A DNA stretch of 37,140 nt, taken from Bacillota bacterium. Its GTDB lineage: Bacteria; Bacillota_I; Bacilli_A; RF39; UBA660. The position numbers and the translations under genes are program-made. This document shows positions 1 through 8,032 of the stretch, in pieces. How positions within the stretch are numbered: the first letter of the stretch is position 1; every line of letters begins with the position of its first letter. The notes beneath the pieces are model-generated. The model had not been told where the DNA came from. It saw only the letters and a program-made list of their open reading frames with translations, and searched no databases. The stretch lies in assembly GCA_015059155.1 (NCBI GenBank), contig SVAX01000011.1, positions 1-37,140 of the forward strand, in the 5' to 3' direction.

Positions 1-310
1 TTTGCATAGATGGTGTTATACATATTGCAAGTTCACCAATTTTATTATTTATTTCTAATAATTCAATATTCCCAATAAACTTTTTTGATTCTTTTTCAAT
101 CATAGAAAATACAATTTTTTTATTATTCAATTTATCTTCAATCCATTTTATTTCTTCATCATATGTAAAAGAACGATTTTTCAAAGAAATAAATTTTGAA
201 ACTTCTGGATTATTTACCATTTTCAAATAATCATCAATTAAATCTTTGTCTATTTTTACAAAATATATATTATCGGATTCAAATATTATTTTATTTTTAA
301 TTATATCCAC
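1..310 (-). CDS. GNAT family N-acetyltransferase, C-terminus cut by window edge
   Basis: This frame is open from a GTG at 310 to the left edge, so about 103 N-terminal residues are visible and the acetyl-CoA binding half is missing. The segment NNPEVSKFISLKNRSFTYDE, then WIEDKL and a strand pair ending FIGNIELLEINNKIGELAI, is the usual start of RimJ/RimL-like GNAT acetyltransferases, which move an acetyl group from acetyl-CoA to an amine. An AGGA about 10 nt upstream supports the GTG start. The only nearby ATG, inside GGATGTGA, is followed at once by a stop. The gene lies just downstream of the yhcG-like gene, with an extended -10 box over that gene's stop codon. The substrate cannot be told. 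Family assignment is fairly secure; the rest is unknown. Confidence 0.7.
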   Translation of the reverse strand, partial: MDIIKNKIIFESDNIYFVKIDKDLIDDYLKMVNNPEVSKFISLKNRSFTYDEEIKWIEDKLNNKKIVFSMIEKESKKFIGNIELLEINNKIGELAICITPSMQ

Positions 311-330
311 AATTATCACATCCTATAATT

Positions 331-339
331 ATTATATCA
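331..339 (-). promoter_or_regulatory. Extended -10 promoter element before the GNAT gene
   Basis: The minus strand reads TGATATAAT, a perfect extended -10 box, overlapping the stop codon of the yhcG-like gene and about 20 nt before the GTG start. No good -35 box is seen, which is tolerable for extended -10 promoters. Confidence 0.5.
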
Positions 340-1221
340 TACTAACTCATACTCTCTAGCAATTATTCTATTATCCGAACAATATTTTATAACATATTCA
401 TTATCTTGTTTACAAATGATAATACCAACAGTATCATTTTCATCAATAGTTTTTATATTCTTATCAATATAATTCATATATGTCATAATTTGACCAGTGT
501 GTTCTTTCTTTAATTCTGTTACTTTTAATTCTACTACTACATAACATTTGTATTTAATGTTATACAAAAGTAAATCAATGTAGTTATATCTACCATCTAT
601 CTTAATTGGATATTCACTTTTAATAAAAGTGAAGCCACTGCCTAATTCATCTAAGAAATTTTCAATATTCTCTAAGATTAATTTTTGTAATACTTTTTCT
701 GAAAATATATTATACTTATCACTAATTCTAATCAAAATAGGATTCTTTACAAAATCGACTACATTAGATCCTACTTTATTTATTAATTTATTTCTTGTAT
801 CTTCTGGTAATCTCTCATATTCATTAGATTTTATTTTATCGCGAAGTTGTCTAACTGATAAATTATTTATTTTTGTTAATTCTATATAATAATTAATTTT
901 ATCAACATTTTCAAAAGATAATAATTCACAATAATGAGACCAAGATAATTGTGCAGACACTGTCTGCATTTTTTCTTTGAACTCATAGAATCTTAGCATT
1001 AACCATAAATTTCTCTTACTATAACCTTTTCCTAAATCGTTTGTTAATCTTTTTGAATACTCATTAATTATACCCTCACCATAATGACTACCAGCTTCAC
1101 TTAATATTTTCCCGACATTATAATATGTATCTAAATCACTTCTATTAATTGAATAGTTTTTAACTTTTCTGTTTATCTCATTATTTATTAATTCGTTTTT
1201 AATCTCATTGTAATAATTCAT
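337..1221 (-). CDS. YhcG/DUF1016 family PDDEXK nuclease
   Basis: The 294-residue protein has the two-part layout of the YhcG (DUF1016) family. The N-terminal helical region (about 1-150) includes GKGYSKRNLWLMLRFYEF and LSWSHYCELL, motifs typical of DUF1016_N. The C-terminal nuclease-like domain (about 170-290) includes DGRYNYIDLLLYN followed by CYVVVELKVTEL, giving the D...ExK core of PD-(D/E)XK enzymes. Members are reported near restriction systems and in mobile elements and are thought to cut or bind nucleic acid. The ATG at 1221 has AAAGGAG just upstream. The gene starts 12 nt after the comEC stop with no terminator between, so it may be the last gene of a comEA-comEC-yhcG transcript. No methylase or restriction partner is in view. 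The family call is firm; the role is unknown. Confidence 0.85.
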   Translation of the reverse strand: MNYYNEIKNELINNEINRKVKNYSINRSDLDTYYNVGKILSEAGSHYGEGIINEYSKRLTNDLGKGYSKRNLWLMLRFYEFKEKMQTVSAQLSWSHYCELLSFENVDKINYYIELTKINNLSVRQLRDKIKSNEYERLPEDTRNKLINKVGSNVVDFVKNPILIRISDKYNIFSEKVLQKLILENIENFLDELGSGFTFIKSEYPIKIDGRYNYIDLLLYNIKYKCYVVVELKVTELKKEHTGQIMTYMNYIDKNIKTIDENDTVGIIICKQDNEYVIKYCSDNRIIAREYELV

Positions 1222-1233
1222 ATTTACTCCTTT

Positions 1234-3270
1234 CTATGGACTACAAGTCTCTATTTTTAATTTATTATTTTTGATCTTAAACATAATACTTCCATCTTGA
1301 TCTGTTCTGTATATTTTTGAATTTTCTAAGTTATCTAAAACTTCTTTATTTGGATGACCATAACGATTATTCTTTCCGACACTAATTACGGAATAATTTG
1401 GATTTATTTCATTTATAAACTCTTTACTACTACTTGTTCTAGATCCATGATGTCCTACTTTAAGTACGTCTATATCTAGTAGATTATATTTATTTAGTAT
1501 TTCTTTTTCAGTAGTTGATGATGCATCTCCCATAAACATAAATCTGTATCCATCGAGTTCTGTATATATAACATTAGAATTGTCATTTTCATTATCATAT
1601 TCTTTAGTTTGTAAAAAATAAAGTTTTTTCTTATCAATATTTAATTCTTTAATACATGAATAATATTTAATCTTCTCTTTATCTAAAACTTTAATTAAAT
1701 CTTTTTCTAAATCATTATATGGACCACAATTAAAAATTACTTTCTCTACCTTAAAATTATTAACTAAATTAATCGCTTCTCCCATATGGTCGTAATCCCC
1801 ATGACTGATTAACAAAAAGTCTATATTTTTTATACCCTCACTTTTTAAATAACTGATAATATCTTTAGAAGTATCATAGTTGTATTTGCCACCAGTATCT
1901 ATTAATATATTACCCTTATTGTATGGTAGATGAATAAATGCACTATCACCTTGTCCTACATCTATAAAAGTTATATACGGATTATTTTTTATATAATTGA
2001 TATTGGTATGTATAAAAAGTACTATTATTATTAAAAATATATATTTATATTTTCTTTTATAAATTTTATATAGTACTAAAGTAATTATTAAATAATATAA
2101 AATTATTATAAATATGTTTACTTTGCTAAATATTATTTCTATTTTAAAATTAGTTACAAATAAAGATAATTTTTCTAATATATTAATCATTAACTCGTAT
2201 ATAAAATCAAGTTTAGGTATTAATAAAACTATTAAAGAAAAAGGAAATATTATTATAGATATTAATGGCACAAACATAACATTATTTAATGTAGTCATGA
2301 TGTTTATACTAAAATAATTATTTATAAGTATTGGTATACTAGATAAAAATGATATTGAAGATGTAACCAAAGTTCTAACTATATAATTTTTATATCTACT
2401 TATTATTTTACTAAAAGCAACCAAGTATAACGATATTATATAGCTAAATTTAAAACCAACATTATAAATATTATAAGGATTAATAATTAGATTAAACATG
2501 AGTATTATTAAAAGTATTTTTGAGGTGGTTAAATTTAGTTTTAACACTTTATTGAGTGATAAAAAAATAAATAAACAAGTTGCTCTTATCACAGAAGGTG
2601 TAAAATTAGTTAAAAACATATAAAAAAGTAAAAATAATATAACAAATAAATAATTAATATATTTCTTTTTTATTTTATTTAATATAGCTAGTGTTATAGA
2701 AGATAGTAAAGTTATATGCATACCGGATACTGAAAATAAATGACTTATTCCATTGATTCTATAAGATTCTAATAGAGTATCATCTATATAACTACTATCC
2801 CCTAAAATAAAAGTATTTAAGTATTCATGTTTTTTTATATTCTTTATTCGATTTATTAAATAAGTTTTCATCTTATAAAATATATTTTTATTCTTTTCTA
2901 TTAAAATAATATTATCTACATTCATATTAAAATGAGTATTTTTACTTAACATATAATTTTTATAATTAAATAAATTAAAATTAGTATTAGAACTTAATTT
3001 ATTTAATGTACCTATTATTTTTACTTTATCTCCTAAATTTATATCTGTTTCATTATAGTAGTAAGCTAATATATTTTCTTTATCTTTTATAGTTAATATA
3101 GTTTTTTCTTCATCTTTTTTTATATTTGTAACAAAACCTATTATTTCTTTAGTATCTATATTATATTTACTAGAAATATTATTTATTTTATGAATTATAG
3201 TAAAAATAGTTAAAATAGATAATATTATTAAAAATATATTAGAGTTTAATATTATCTTTAATTTTCGAAT
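1234..3270 (-). CDS. comEC: ComEC/Rec2 DNA uptake channel, probable ATT start
   Basis: ComEC forms the membrane channel that takes up single-stranded DNA in natural transformation. From the ATT at 3270 the protein is 678 residues. It has an N-terminal hydrophobic segment, then a soluble DUF4131-like region (IIGFVTNI, LGDKVKIIGTL). The Competence core contains GDSSYIDDTLLESYRINGIS and HLFSVSGMH plus many membrane spans. The C-terminal metallo-beta-lactamase-like domain has VGQGDSAFIHLP, LIDTGG, SHGDYDHMGEA, FMGDASS and VGHHGSRTSS. The first ATG (2952) lies about 106 codons into this frame and would remove the DUF4131-like part. No ATG, GTG or TTG occurs between the upstream in-frame stop (3283-3285) and 2952. 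AGGAG at 3284-3280 lies 9 nt before the ATT, inside the end of comEA. The gene identity is firm; the start is inferred. Confidence 0.88.
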   Translation of the reverse strand: MRKLKIILNSNIFLIILSILTIFTIIHKINNISSKYNIDTKEIIGFVTNIKKDEEKTILTIKDKENILAYYYNETDINLGDKVKIIGTLNKLSSNTNFNLFNYKNYMLSKNTHFNMNVDNIILIEKNKNIFYKMKTYLINRIKNIKKHEYLNTFILGDSSYIDDTLLESYRINGISHLFSVSGMHITLLSSITLAILNKIKKKYINYLFVILFLLFYMFLTNFTPSVIRATCLFIFLSLNKVLKLNLTTSKILLIILMFNLIINPYNIYNVGFKFSYIISLYLVAFSKIISRYKNYIVRTLVTSSISFLSSIPILINNYFSINIMTTLNNVMFVPLISIIIFPFSLIVLLIPKLDFIYELMINILEKLSLFVTNFKIEIIFSKVNIFIIILYYLIITLVLYKIYKRKYKYIFLIIIVLFIHTNINYIKNNPYITFIDVGQGDSAFIHLPYNKGNILIDTGGKYNYDTSKDIISYLKSEGIKNIDFLLISHGDYDHMGEAINLVNNFKVEKVIFNCGPYNDLEKDLIKVLDKEKIKYYSCIKELNIDKKKLYFLQTKEYDNENDNSNVIYTELDGYRFMFMGDASSTTEKEILNKYNLLDIDVLKVGHHGSRTSSSKEFINEINPNYSVISVGKNNRYGHPNKEVLDNLENSKIYRTDQDGSIMFKIKNNKLKIETCSP

Positions 3271-3943
3271 ATGCTGATTCTCCTATACCAGATACATTCA
3301 TAATATCTTCTAAATTTTTAAAATCTCCATTTTTTTCTCTATAATCGATTATTGCCTGAGCTTTTGATTCCCCTATACCATTTAGTTTCATTAACTCTTC
3401 TAAAGTACCAGTATTTATAGAAACCAAATTATCAGTTTCATCACTATTTTCTTTTTCTTCTTTAATTCCATTTGTATTTACAGTATCTTCTTGTGTTATA
3501 CAAGTATCATTAATATTATCAGGGCAAATACATTCATACTCTATATATATGATCTCTTTTTCTTCTTCTTTAAACTTTTCTACTTGATCATTAGAATATA
3601 TAATTATTATCATTTCATCTATTATTTTTTTACTTAAATTTATATAATCGGTATTAGCATTATCGATTAGACCTCCTGCTTTTTCGATTACATCTATTAC
3701 CCTTGAATCATTATCCATTTCATAGACACCAGGTTCTTTAACAAATCCTTTTATATCTACTTTTATTTTTTCTTCTACCACTACTACTTCTTCCACTTCT
3801 TCTTTTATTTCTATTGGTTTTATTTCTTCCTTCTTATCTGGTCGTAAAATTGTATAAAAGAAAGAAAAGAATAAAGCAATTATCAAGATCGATAGTATTA
3901 TTAATATTTTATATTTTTCTAAATAGTATTTTATTTTTTTCAT
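3239..3943 (-). CDS. comEA: ComEA competence DNA-binding protein
   Basis: ComEA is a membrane-anchored receptor that binds double-stranded DNA outside the membrane and passes it to ComEC. The 234-residue protein has one N-terminal membrane span (about 12-30), an acidic linker, an SLBB-type domain (about 62-115, VDIKGFVKEPGVYEMDNDSR) and a tandem helix-hairpin-helix domain at the C-terminus (SINTGTLEELMKLNGIGESK and MNVSGIGESAYSKI). A linker of about 50 residues between them contains CICPDNINDTC, unusual for an extracellular linker and able to form a disulfide. The ATG at 3943 follows AGAAAGGAG. Its last codons overlap the proposed comEC start by 32 nt, the usual comEA-comEC order. No ComFA or ComG genes are in the window. 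Confidence 0.93.
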   Translation of the reverse strand: MKKIKYYLEKYKILIILSILIIALFFSFFYTILRPDKKEEIKPIEIKEEVEEVVVVEEKIKVDIKGFVKEPGVYEMDNDSRVIDVIEKAGGLIDNANTDYINLSKKIIDEMIIIIYSNDQVEKFKEEEKEIIYIEYECICPDNINDTCITQEDTVNTNGIKEEKENSDETDNLVSINTGTLEELMKLNGIGESKAQAIIDYREKNGDFKNLEDIMNVSGIGESAYSKIKDNIKL

Positions 3944-4021
3944 AAACTCCTTTCTAAGTGATTTTCCTATATATATTATATTGAAAAAATATTAAATTTC
4001 CTTTTTCTAGTTAAAAATTTT

Positions 4022-4054
4022 TAAAAAAAAATAAGAATTGTTTCCAATTCTTAT
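4022..4054 (-). terminator. Intrinsic terminator of the unknown membrane protein gene
   Basis: A perfect 10-bp hairpin (ATAAGAATTG 4031-4040, CAATTCTTAT 4045-4054) has a 4-nt loop. On the minus strand it is followed by a run of T (A at 4023-4031 on the plus strand). It overlaps the stop codon of the gene that starts at 4758. Confidence 0.9.
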
Positions 4055-4758
4055 AAATTATTTCTAAATTCTTTTAATGCATTCAAGAAATCTTCTTGTT
4101 TTTTTATTTCTTCAGTTAATTCATTGTAATCTTTAGTATTCATAATATCTAAAATGTTTTCATTTTTCTTAACTTTTGGATATTCTAAATTCTCTGTCAT
4201 AACTCCATATATTGGGGATATAAAAGCACTATTTTTAAATTTCTTAGGTTCTTCTTTAACTGAAGAATCGGAAATGTTTTGAATAGCTTCTTTAACCATT
4301 TCAGGTGTTACTGAAGAAGTTTCATCAAGTGTAGATACAACTATAGGTTCTGATGCTTCTTCCATATTTAAACTTTCAACAAAATTTGTATCAGTTTCTT
4401 CATCATCAATTACTTCAATTTTTCCTGATTTTACATTATCAACTAATTCTTGATAGCTAATAATAGCCTTCTCTTCTTGTTCTTCTTCAAACTTTTTAAC
4501 AACATCTTCTGGTTTTAAATCCATATCTTCTTGCATTTTCTTCAAAATATTTTCTAATTCATTAGATTGTGGAGTTTCCTCTATCTTTTCTAATTCTGCC
4601 TCTATTCTTTCAGCTTCAACATAATCATCTTTTATTTTTTTTCTGTTTTTTTGATTTGAAGCTATAATAAACAAGATAGTAGCTATAATAATTAATACAA
4701 TTATAATACAAATATATAAATAAATGTTAGTTAATAAAAAGTTGTAAATTGTATCCAT
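4051..4758 (-). CDS. Unknown single-pass membrane protein with long acidic cytoplasmic tail
   Basis: I do not recognise this 235-residue protein. It starts with a short N-terminus and one long membrane span (about 9-33), then NQKNRKKIK as a positive stop-transfer stretch, suggesting a cytoplasmic tail. The tail is Glu-rich and low in complexity (about 45-175) with likely coiled-coil pieces. It ends in a more ordered region with FKNSAFISPIYGVM and a charged C-terminal helix (EEIKKQEDFLNALKEFRN). The conserved-looking end suggests a peptide that docks to a partner. GGAG 8 nt before the ATG at 4758 fixes the start; a GTG three codons upstream overlaps that site. It lies between cvpA and comEA, with its own promoter and terminator, so it looks monocistronic. 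Confidence 0.75.
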   Translation of the reverse strand: MDTIYNFLLTNIYLYICIIIVLIIIATILFIIASNQKNRKKIKDDYVEAERIEAELEKIEETPQSNELENILKKMQEDMDLKPEDVVKKFEEEQEEKAIISYQELVDNVKSGKIEVIDDEETDTNFVESLNMEEASEPIVVSTLDETSSVTPEMVKEAIQNISDSSVKEEPKKFKNSAFISPIYGVMTENLEYPKVKKNENILDIMNTKDYNELTEEIKKQEDFLNALKEFRNNL

Positions 4759-4782
4759 TATAATCACTCCATACTATTTTTA

Positions 4783-4802
4783 GTGGATAGTCTACCTATC
4801 AC
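4783..4802 (-). promoter_or_regulatory. Imperfect palindrome at the predicted transcript start
   Basis: The minus strand carries GTGATAG (4802-4796), a 5-nt loop and CTATCCAC (4790-4783), a hairpin with one bulged base. It falls at or just after the predicted transcription start of the membrane protein gene. It could be an operator or a stabilising 5' hairpin. Confidence 0.4.
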
Positions 4803-4809
4803 ATTAATT

Positions 4810-4838
4810 ATTTTATCATATCCAAATGTATTTTTCAA
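4810..4838 (-). promoter_or_regulatory. Promoter of the unknown membrane protein gene
   Basis: On the minus strand a -35 box TTGAAA (4838-4833), a 17-bp spacer and a -10 box TAAAAT (4815-4810) with an extended TGA are seen, about 52 nt before the ATG at 4758. Confidence 0.6.
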
Positions 4839-4885
4839 AGCATTTTACTTCATTATTATTATTTTCTTTATTTTTTATTTTATGT

Positions 4886-4937
4886 AAGTGTAAAGTCCTT
4901 TAGTTTTCAACAAAAATTCGTTTACACTTGTTTACAC
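4886..4937. repeat. AAGTGTAAA inverted and direct repeat after cvpA
   Basis: AAGTGTAAA (4886-4894) is inverted at TTTACACTT (4921-4929). A second TTTACACT follows at 4931-4938, reaching the cvpA stop. Read on the minus strand this gives AGTGTAAAC twice in tandem, then the inverse copy 26 nt further on. It could act as a weak cvpA terminator (the flanking DNA is AT-rich but has no clean T run) or as a protein site. Function unknown. Confidence 0.45.
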
Positions 4938-5626
4938 TACTCTATAGTTACTCCTTTTATTTTACCTTTATCTATTAGTTTTTGAGCATTTTCCTCAGTA
5001 ACAATGCCCTTATCAATCATAATATTTAGAGCTTTTTGATTAAATTCTCCAACATTAGTTGTCGTTTCATATTCTTCCTTTAAAGTGATTATTTCATTAA
5101 ACACTTCCATTGTTTCGTCACATATATTATTTAGGATTGGGGTTTTATCTAATATCGTATTGGCTACTTTAGAATCTTTTATAATATCTAAATTAAACAT
5201 TGGTAAACTTAATATATATAAAACTATGAATATATAAATGAGATATTGTACTACTCCAAGTATTGATCCTAAAATTTTAGAAGGTATACCAAGTATTATA
5301 GTGGCTGTTAATATTTTTTCAAATATTTTTGTAAGTGTAAGTAGTATTTTAAATATAATTGTAAGTACAAAAAATACTATAAAAAAGGCAATCACTTCAT
5401 AGACTAATATATTTAATACCGTTATATCTTTAAATATACCACCAAAATTAAAAAATGGTAAATTATTATATAAAAATACACTTATAGGATTTTTTAGTAA
5501 AAAAGATAATATTATAATAACAAATATACCCACTAAAGATACTAATTGCCTTGTAAACCCTCTTTTAAAACCTATTAAAGCTCCAAAACCTAAAAATATT
5601 AAAATTACTATATCAATTATATTCAT
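4937..5626 (-). CDS. cvpA: CvpA family membrane protein
   Basis: The 229-residue protein matches the CvpA (colicin V production) family. It begins MNIIDIVILIFLGFGALIGF followed by KRGFTRQLVSLVG, the family's opening motif of a membrane helix and a Gly/Arg-rich loop, and has four hydrophobic spans in the first 160 residues. The C-terminal 70 residues are soluble and helical (KALNIMIDKGIVTEENAQKL). In Bacilli this gene (yshB) commonly sits by rnhC and zapA; here it is divergent from rnhC across about 90 bp and zapA is absent. The precise role of CvpA in Firmicutes is unsettled, with links to envelope homeostasis. GGAG lies 8 nt before the ATG. Confidence 0.85.
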   Translation of the reverse strand: MNIIDIVILIFLGFGALIGFKRGFTRQLVSLVGIFVIIILSFLLKNPISVFLYNNLPFFNFGGIFKDITVLNILVYEVIAFFIVFFVLTIIFKILLTLTKIFEKILTATIILGIPSKILGSILGVVQYLIYIFIVLYILSLPMFNLDIIKDSKVANTILDKTPILNNICDETMEVFNEIITLKEEYETTTNVGEFNQKALNIMIDKGIVTEENAQKLIDKGKIKGVTIE

Positions 5627-5691
5627 ATCATCATCTCCATTATAATTATATTATAAATATTCACAAAAATAAAGTAATTTGTTGAAAAATG

Positions 5692-5700
5692 TGGTACAAT
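5692..5700 (+). promoter_or_regulatory. Extended -10 promoter of rnhC
   Basis: TGGTACAAT is an extended -10 box ending 15 nt before the rnhC ATG at 5716. It overlaps an upstream in-frame ATG at 5689, so that ATG would not be in the transcript, which favours 5716 as the start. TATAAT-like boxes facing the other way (5640-5660) would serve cvpA. Confidence 0.5.
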
Positions 5701-5715
5701 GTATGTGGTGATGGT

Positions 5716-6678
5716 ATGAATAATAATAAAAATAATGTAATATCATTTGTAGCTAGTCCTAAAACGCAAGAAATGATGACCGAAGAATTAAACTGGTGTA
5801 TGAGAGATAAAACTCCACAATATGCGAAATGGCAAGCTAAAGATGGAGATACTGTTATTACTTTATATGAGTCAGGAAAGGTTGTATTTCAAGGAAAAGA
5901 TGCTGACCTTTCTAGTGATTTTTGGATAACTACTGAAAAAATTAACAGTGGTAAAGTAGATGTAAAAAATTCGAGTGATAAGAAAAAAGAAACTAAAAAA
6001 GAAAAGAATGAATATGTCAATCCTAGAATATATAATTCTTCTAGTATAGGTTCTGATGAAGTTGGTACTGGAGATTACTTTGGACCTATCGTCGTTACTG
6101 CTGCATATGTATCTAAAGATAGTATTTCTTTTTTAGAAGAATTAGGAGTTAAAGATTCAAAGAAATTAACTGATAATGATATTTTAAATATAGTTCCTAA
6201 ATTTATTAAGCAAATACCATATGAATCAATGATACTTTCTAATATAGAATATAATAAATATTATTCAAGTGATATTAACATGAATAAAATAAAAGCACTA
6301 TTACATAATAAAGTTTTATATAAGTTAAGTAATCAAATAAAAGATTATGAATACATAATTGTTGATCAGTTTGCTGAAAGTTATGTATATTTTAATTATT
6401 TAAAAGAAAGTTCTAATGTGGTTAGAAATATTACTTTTTTTACTAAAGGAGAAGATAAACATTTAGCTGTAGCTTGTGCTTCTTTAATTAGTAGATATAT
6501 ATTCATTAAAGAATTTGATAAATTATCAAAGAGTATTGATATGGAACTTCCTAAAGGAGCAAGTAATTTAGTAGATGAGACTGGTAAAAAAATCGTTGAA
6601 AAATATGGATTTGATAAATTAAAAGAAATAGCTAAACTAAATTTTAAAAATACTGAAAAAATAAAGGAAATCATTTGA
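5716..6678 (+). CDS. rnhC: Ribonuclease HIII
   Basis: RNase HIII cuts the RNA strand of RNA-DNA hybrids, removing R-loops and primers. The 320-residue protein has the type III layout. The N-terminal TBP-like substrate-binding domain (about 1-80) includes YAKWQAKDGDTVITLYESGK and VVFQGKDA. A Lys-rich linker (about 85-100) leads to the RNase H core beginning at SIGSDEVGTGDYFGP (catalytic D114, E115). Further acidic residues are in IIVDQFAES, and the GEDKHLAVACASLISRY segment is typical. Length is close to the usual 310-320. GGTGATGG just before the ATG at 5716 and the promoter position set the start. It is the only long gene on the plus strand in the window, and it converges on the phosphodiester glycosidase gene with a shared terminator. 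Confidence 0.95.
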   Translation: MNNNKNNVISFVASPKTQEMMTEELNWCMRDKTPQYAKWQAKDGDTVITLYESGKVVFQGKDADLSSDFWITTEKINSGKVDVKNSSDKKKETKKEKNEYVNPRIYNSSSIGSDEVGTGDYFGPIVVTAAYVSKDSISFLEELGVKDSKKLTDNDILNIVPKFIKQIPYESMILSNIEYNKYYSSDINMNKIKALLHNKVLYKLSNQIKDYEYIIVDQFAESYVYFNYLKESSNVVRNITFFTKGEDKHLAVACASLISRYIFIKEFDKLSKSIDMELPKGASNLVDETGKKIVEKYGFDKLKEIAKLNFKNTEKIKEII

Positions 6679-6688
6679 TTTCCTTTTT
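6663..6688. terminator. Bidirectional terminator between rnhC and the glycosidase gene
   Basis: AAAGGAAATC (6663-6672) pairs with GATTTCCTTT (6677-6686) over a 4-nt loop. T runs follow on both strands (TTTTT at 6684-6688; ATTTTTT on the minus strand). It contains the rnhC stop codon and ends just before the stop of the opposing gene. Confidence 0.85.
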
Positions 6689-6689
6689 G

Positions 6690-7988
6690 CTATTCTACTA
6701 CTACCCAAGCATCAGCAATTGGTCTTGTTTGATGTTCTAAAGCTCCATCTATAGGATCATTAATTGCACAATAAGTGTCATTCCTATAATCATTACAAGG
6801 GGCATTATATTCAATTTGAGCAATAGTCTTAGGCATCACCATTACGCTTGATGTTCCACCATCTAAATTTGCAGCATTAATAGCACCATAATTTTGCATA
6901 ATTTCAGTAAGATCTACCATATTAGCACCTTTTGTTCTTGTGGCATTGGAATCTATTACAAGCAACAATACGATACCATCTGCTCTTTGACCTATTGCAC
7001 TTCTAGCGGCATAACCCCATCCACCATTACCTTTTATAAATGATGGTGTTCCATTAACAATTAAGAATGGTCCCCAACTTATAGCATCTCTTACACCCAT
7101 GTTTATAGCTTCTTGAGCAGTTGTATTCTTTAATAACACTAATACATCTTCATTAGTAAAACCTATTATTCCACCACTTGAACCATATTCACCATTTGTA
7201 ATAATTTTACCATCTTTTATTGTTATACCAGTTGGAGTTCCACCTGCACTATTATGACCTGGATCCGAAAAACCACCGCCGTTTATAGCAACTAATGCAT
7301 TATTAGCTTCTGCCATTTGAGTAACATATTGTCCTCTAGTTCCTAAATACTGAGTAACTGCAATTTTTACTTTAGAAGGATCATAAATAACTGCTAAATA
7401 CCCTTTGCATCCGTTAACTTCTAATTCTATTATTTGGTATTTAATGTCATCTTCTACATCTAATATTTGTTTTTCATATTCATTTTCATATGTATCTTTT
7501 TTATATTTATATTCATGCTTCTCTATTAAAGAAGTATCAGTAGATTCTCCACTTTCTTCAACATAATTACTATTTAAAATTTCATTTATAGTATCTTCAT
7601 TATAGAACCATTTGCAATAATATTGATGATTCATAGTTTGCATAGCTGTAGTTATTAGCCATGTTTTAAATCTATCGTTTGGACCATATAATAAAACTAC
7701 AAAACCTATACATCCTATTATATAAATTGTCATAAATATACTTAATAAAATTTTCTTCCATTTCTTTAATTTATTTTGATTAGATTGTTTATTTTTTATA
7801 AACCATATCATTCCTAATACTAATAAACACATTAATATTCCTATTAAAATACTAATAATTATAAAGAAAGGTAGTCTAATTAAATATTTAGTATTATAAC
7901 CTATTATAAATAATACAAATAATCCTGGTAACAACAATAAACTTGATAATATTAGTTTAAAACCTATTTTTTTCTTTTTTTCATTCAT
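6690..7988 (-). CDS. Membrane-anchored phosphodiester glycosidase (NAGPA domain)
   Basis: The 432-residue protein has three hydrophobic helices in its first 110 residues, then an extracellular C-terminal domain (about 185-430) of the phosphodiester glycosidase/NAGPA-like family (former DUF2233). Typical pieces are NNALVAINGGGFSDPGH, PTGITIKDGKII, MGVRDAISWGPFLIVNG, GYAARSAIGQRADGIVLLLV and NLDGGTSSVMV. The family removes sugars joined through a phosphodiester, and in bacteria is often found with exopolysaccharide or teichoic acid genes. GGAG (8000-7997) lies 8 nt before the ATG at 7988; an ATG six codons upstream overlaps poor context. It follows murC by a short gap, suggesting an envelope role. 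The substrate is not known. Confidence 0.85.
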   Translation of the reverse strand: MNEKKKKIGFKLILSSLLLLPGLFVLFIIGYNTKYLIRLPFFIIISILIGILMCLLVLGMIWFIKNKQSNQNKLKKWKKILLSIFMTIYIIGCIGFVVLLYGPNDRFKTWLITTAMQTMNHQYYCKWFYNEDTINEILNSNYVEESGESTDTSLIEKHEYKYKKDTYENEYEKQILDVEDDIKYQIIELEVNGCKGYLAVIYDPSKVKIAVTQYLGTRGQYVTQMAEANNALVAINGGGFSDPGHNSAGGTPTGITIKDGKIITNGEYGSSGGIIGFTNEDVLVLLKNTTAQEAINMGVRDAISWGPFLIVNGTPSFIKGNGGWGYAARSAIGQRADGIVLLLVIDSNATRTKGANMVDLTEIMQNYGAINAANLDGGTSSVMVMPKTIAQIEYNAPCNDYRNDTYCAINDPIDGALEHQTRPIADAWVVVE

Positions 7989-8007
7989 AAACCATACTCC
8001 AAACATT

Positions 8008-8032
8008 AAGGAAACTATTTACTAGTTTCCTT
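8008..8032 (-). promoter_or_regulatory. Hairpin over the murC stop codon
   Basis: AAGGAAACTA (8008-8017) and TAGTTTCCTT (8023-8032) form a 10-bp perfect stem with a 5-nt loop over the murC stop. On the minus strand no T run follows (AATGTTTGGAG comes next, holding the next gene's ribosome site). It is more likely a processing or translation-control element than a full terminator. Confidence 0.5.

Noticed and set aside
2114-2317. Plus-strand ORFs opposite comEC, tadA, the kinase and other genes
   Set aside because: They lie antisense to clearly coding genes, are short and low in complexity, and have no ribosome site.
2953-3238. Gap holding a noncoding region between comEA and comEC
   Set aside because: The minus-strand frame of comEC is open through all of it and encodes the DUF4131-like part.
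5689-5715. Longer rnhC start at 5689
   Set aside because: That ATG overlaps the extended -10 box, and the ribosome site lies before 5716.
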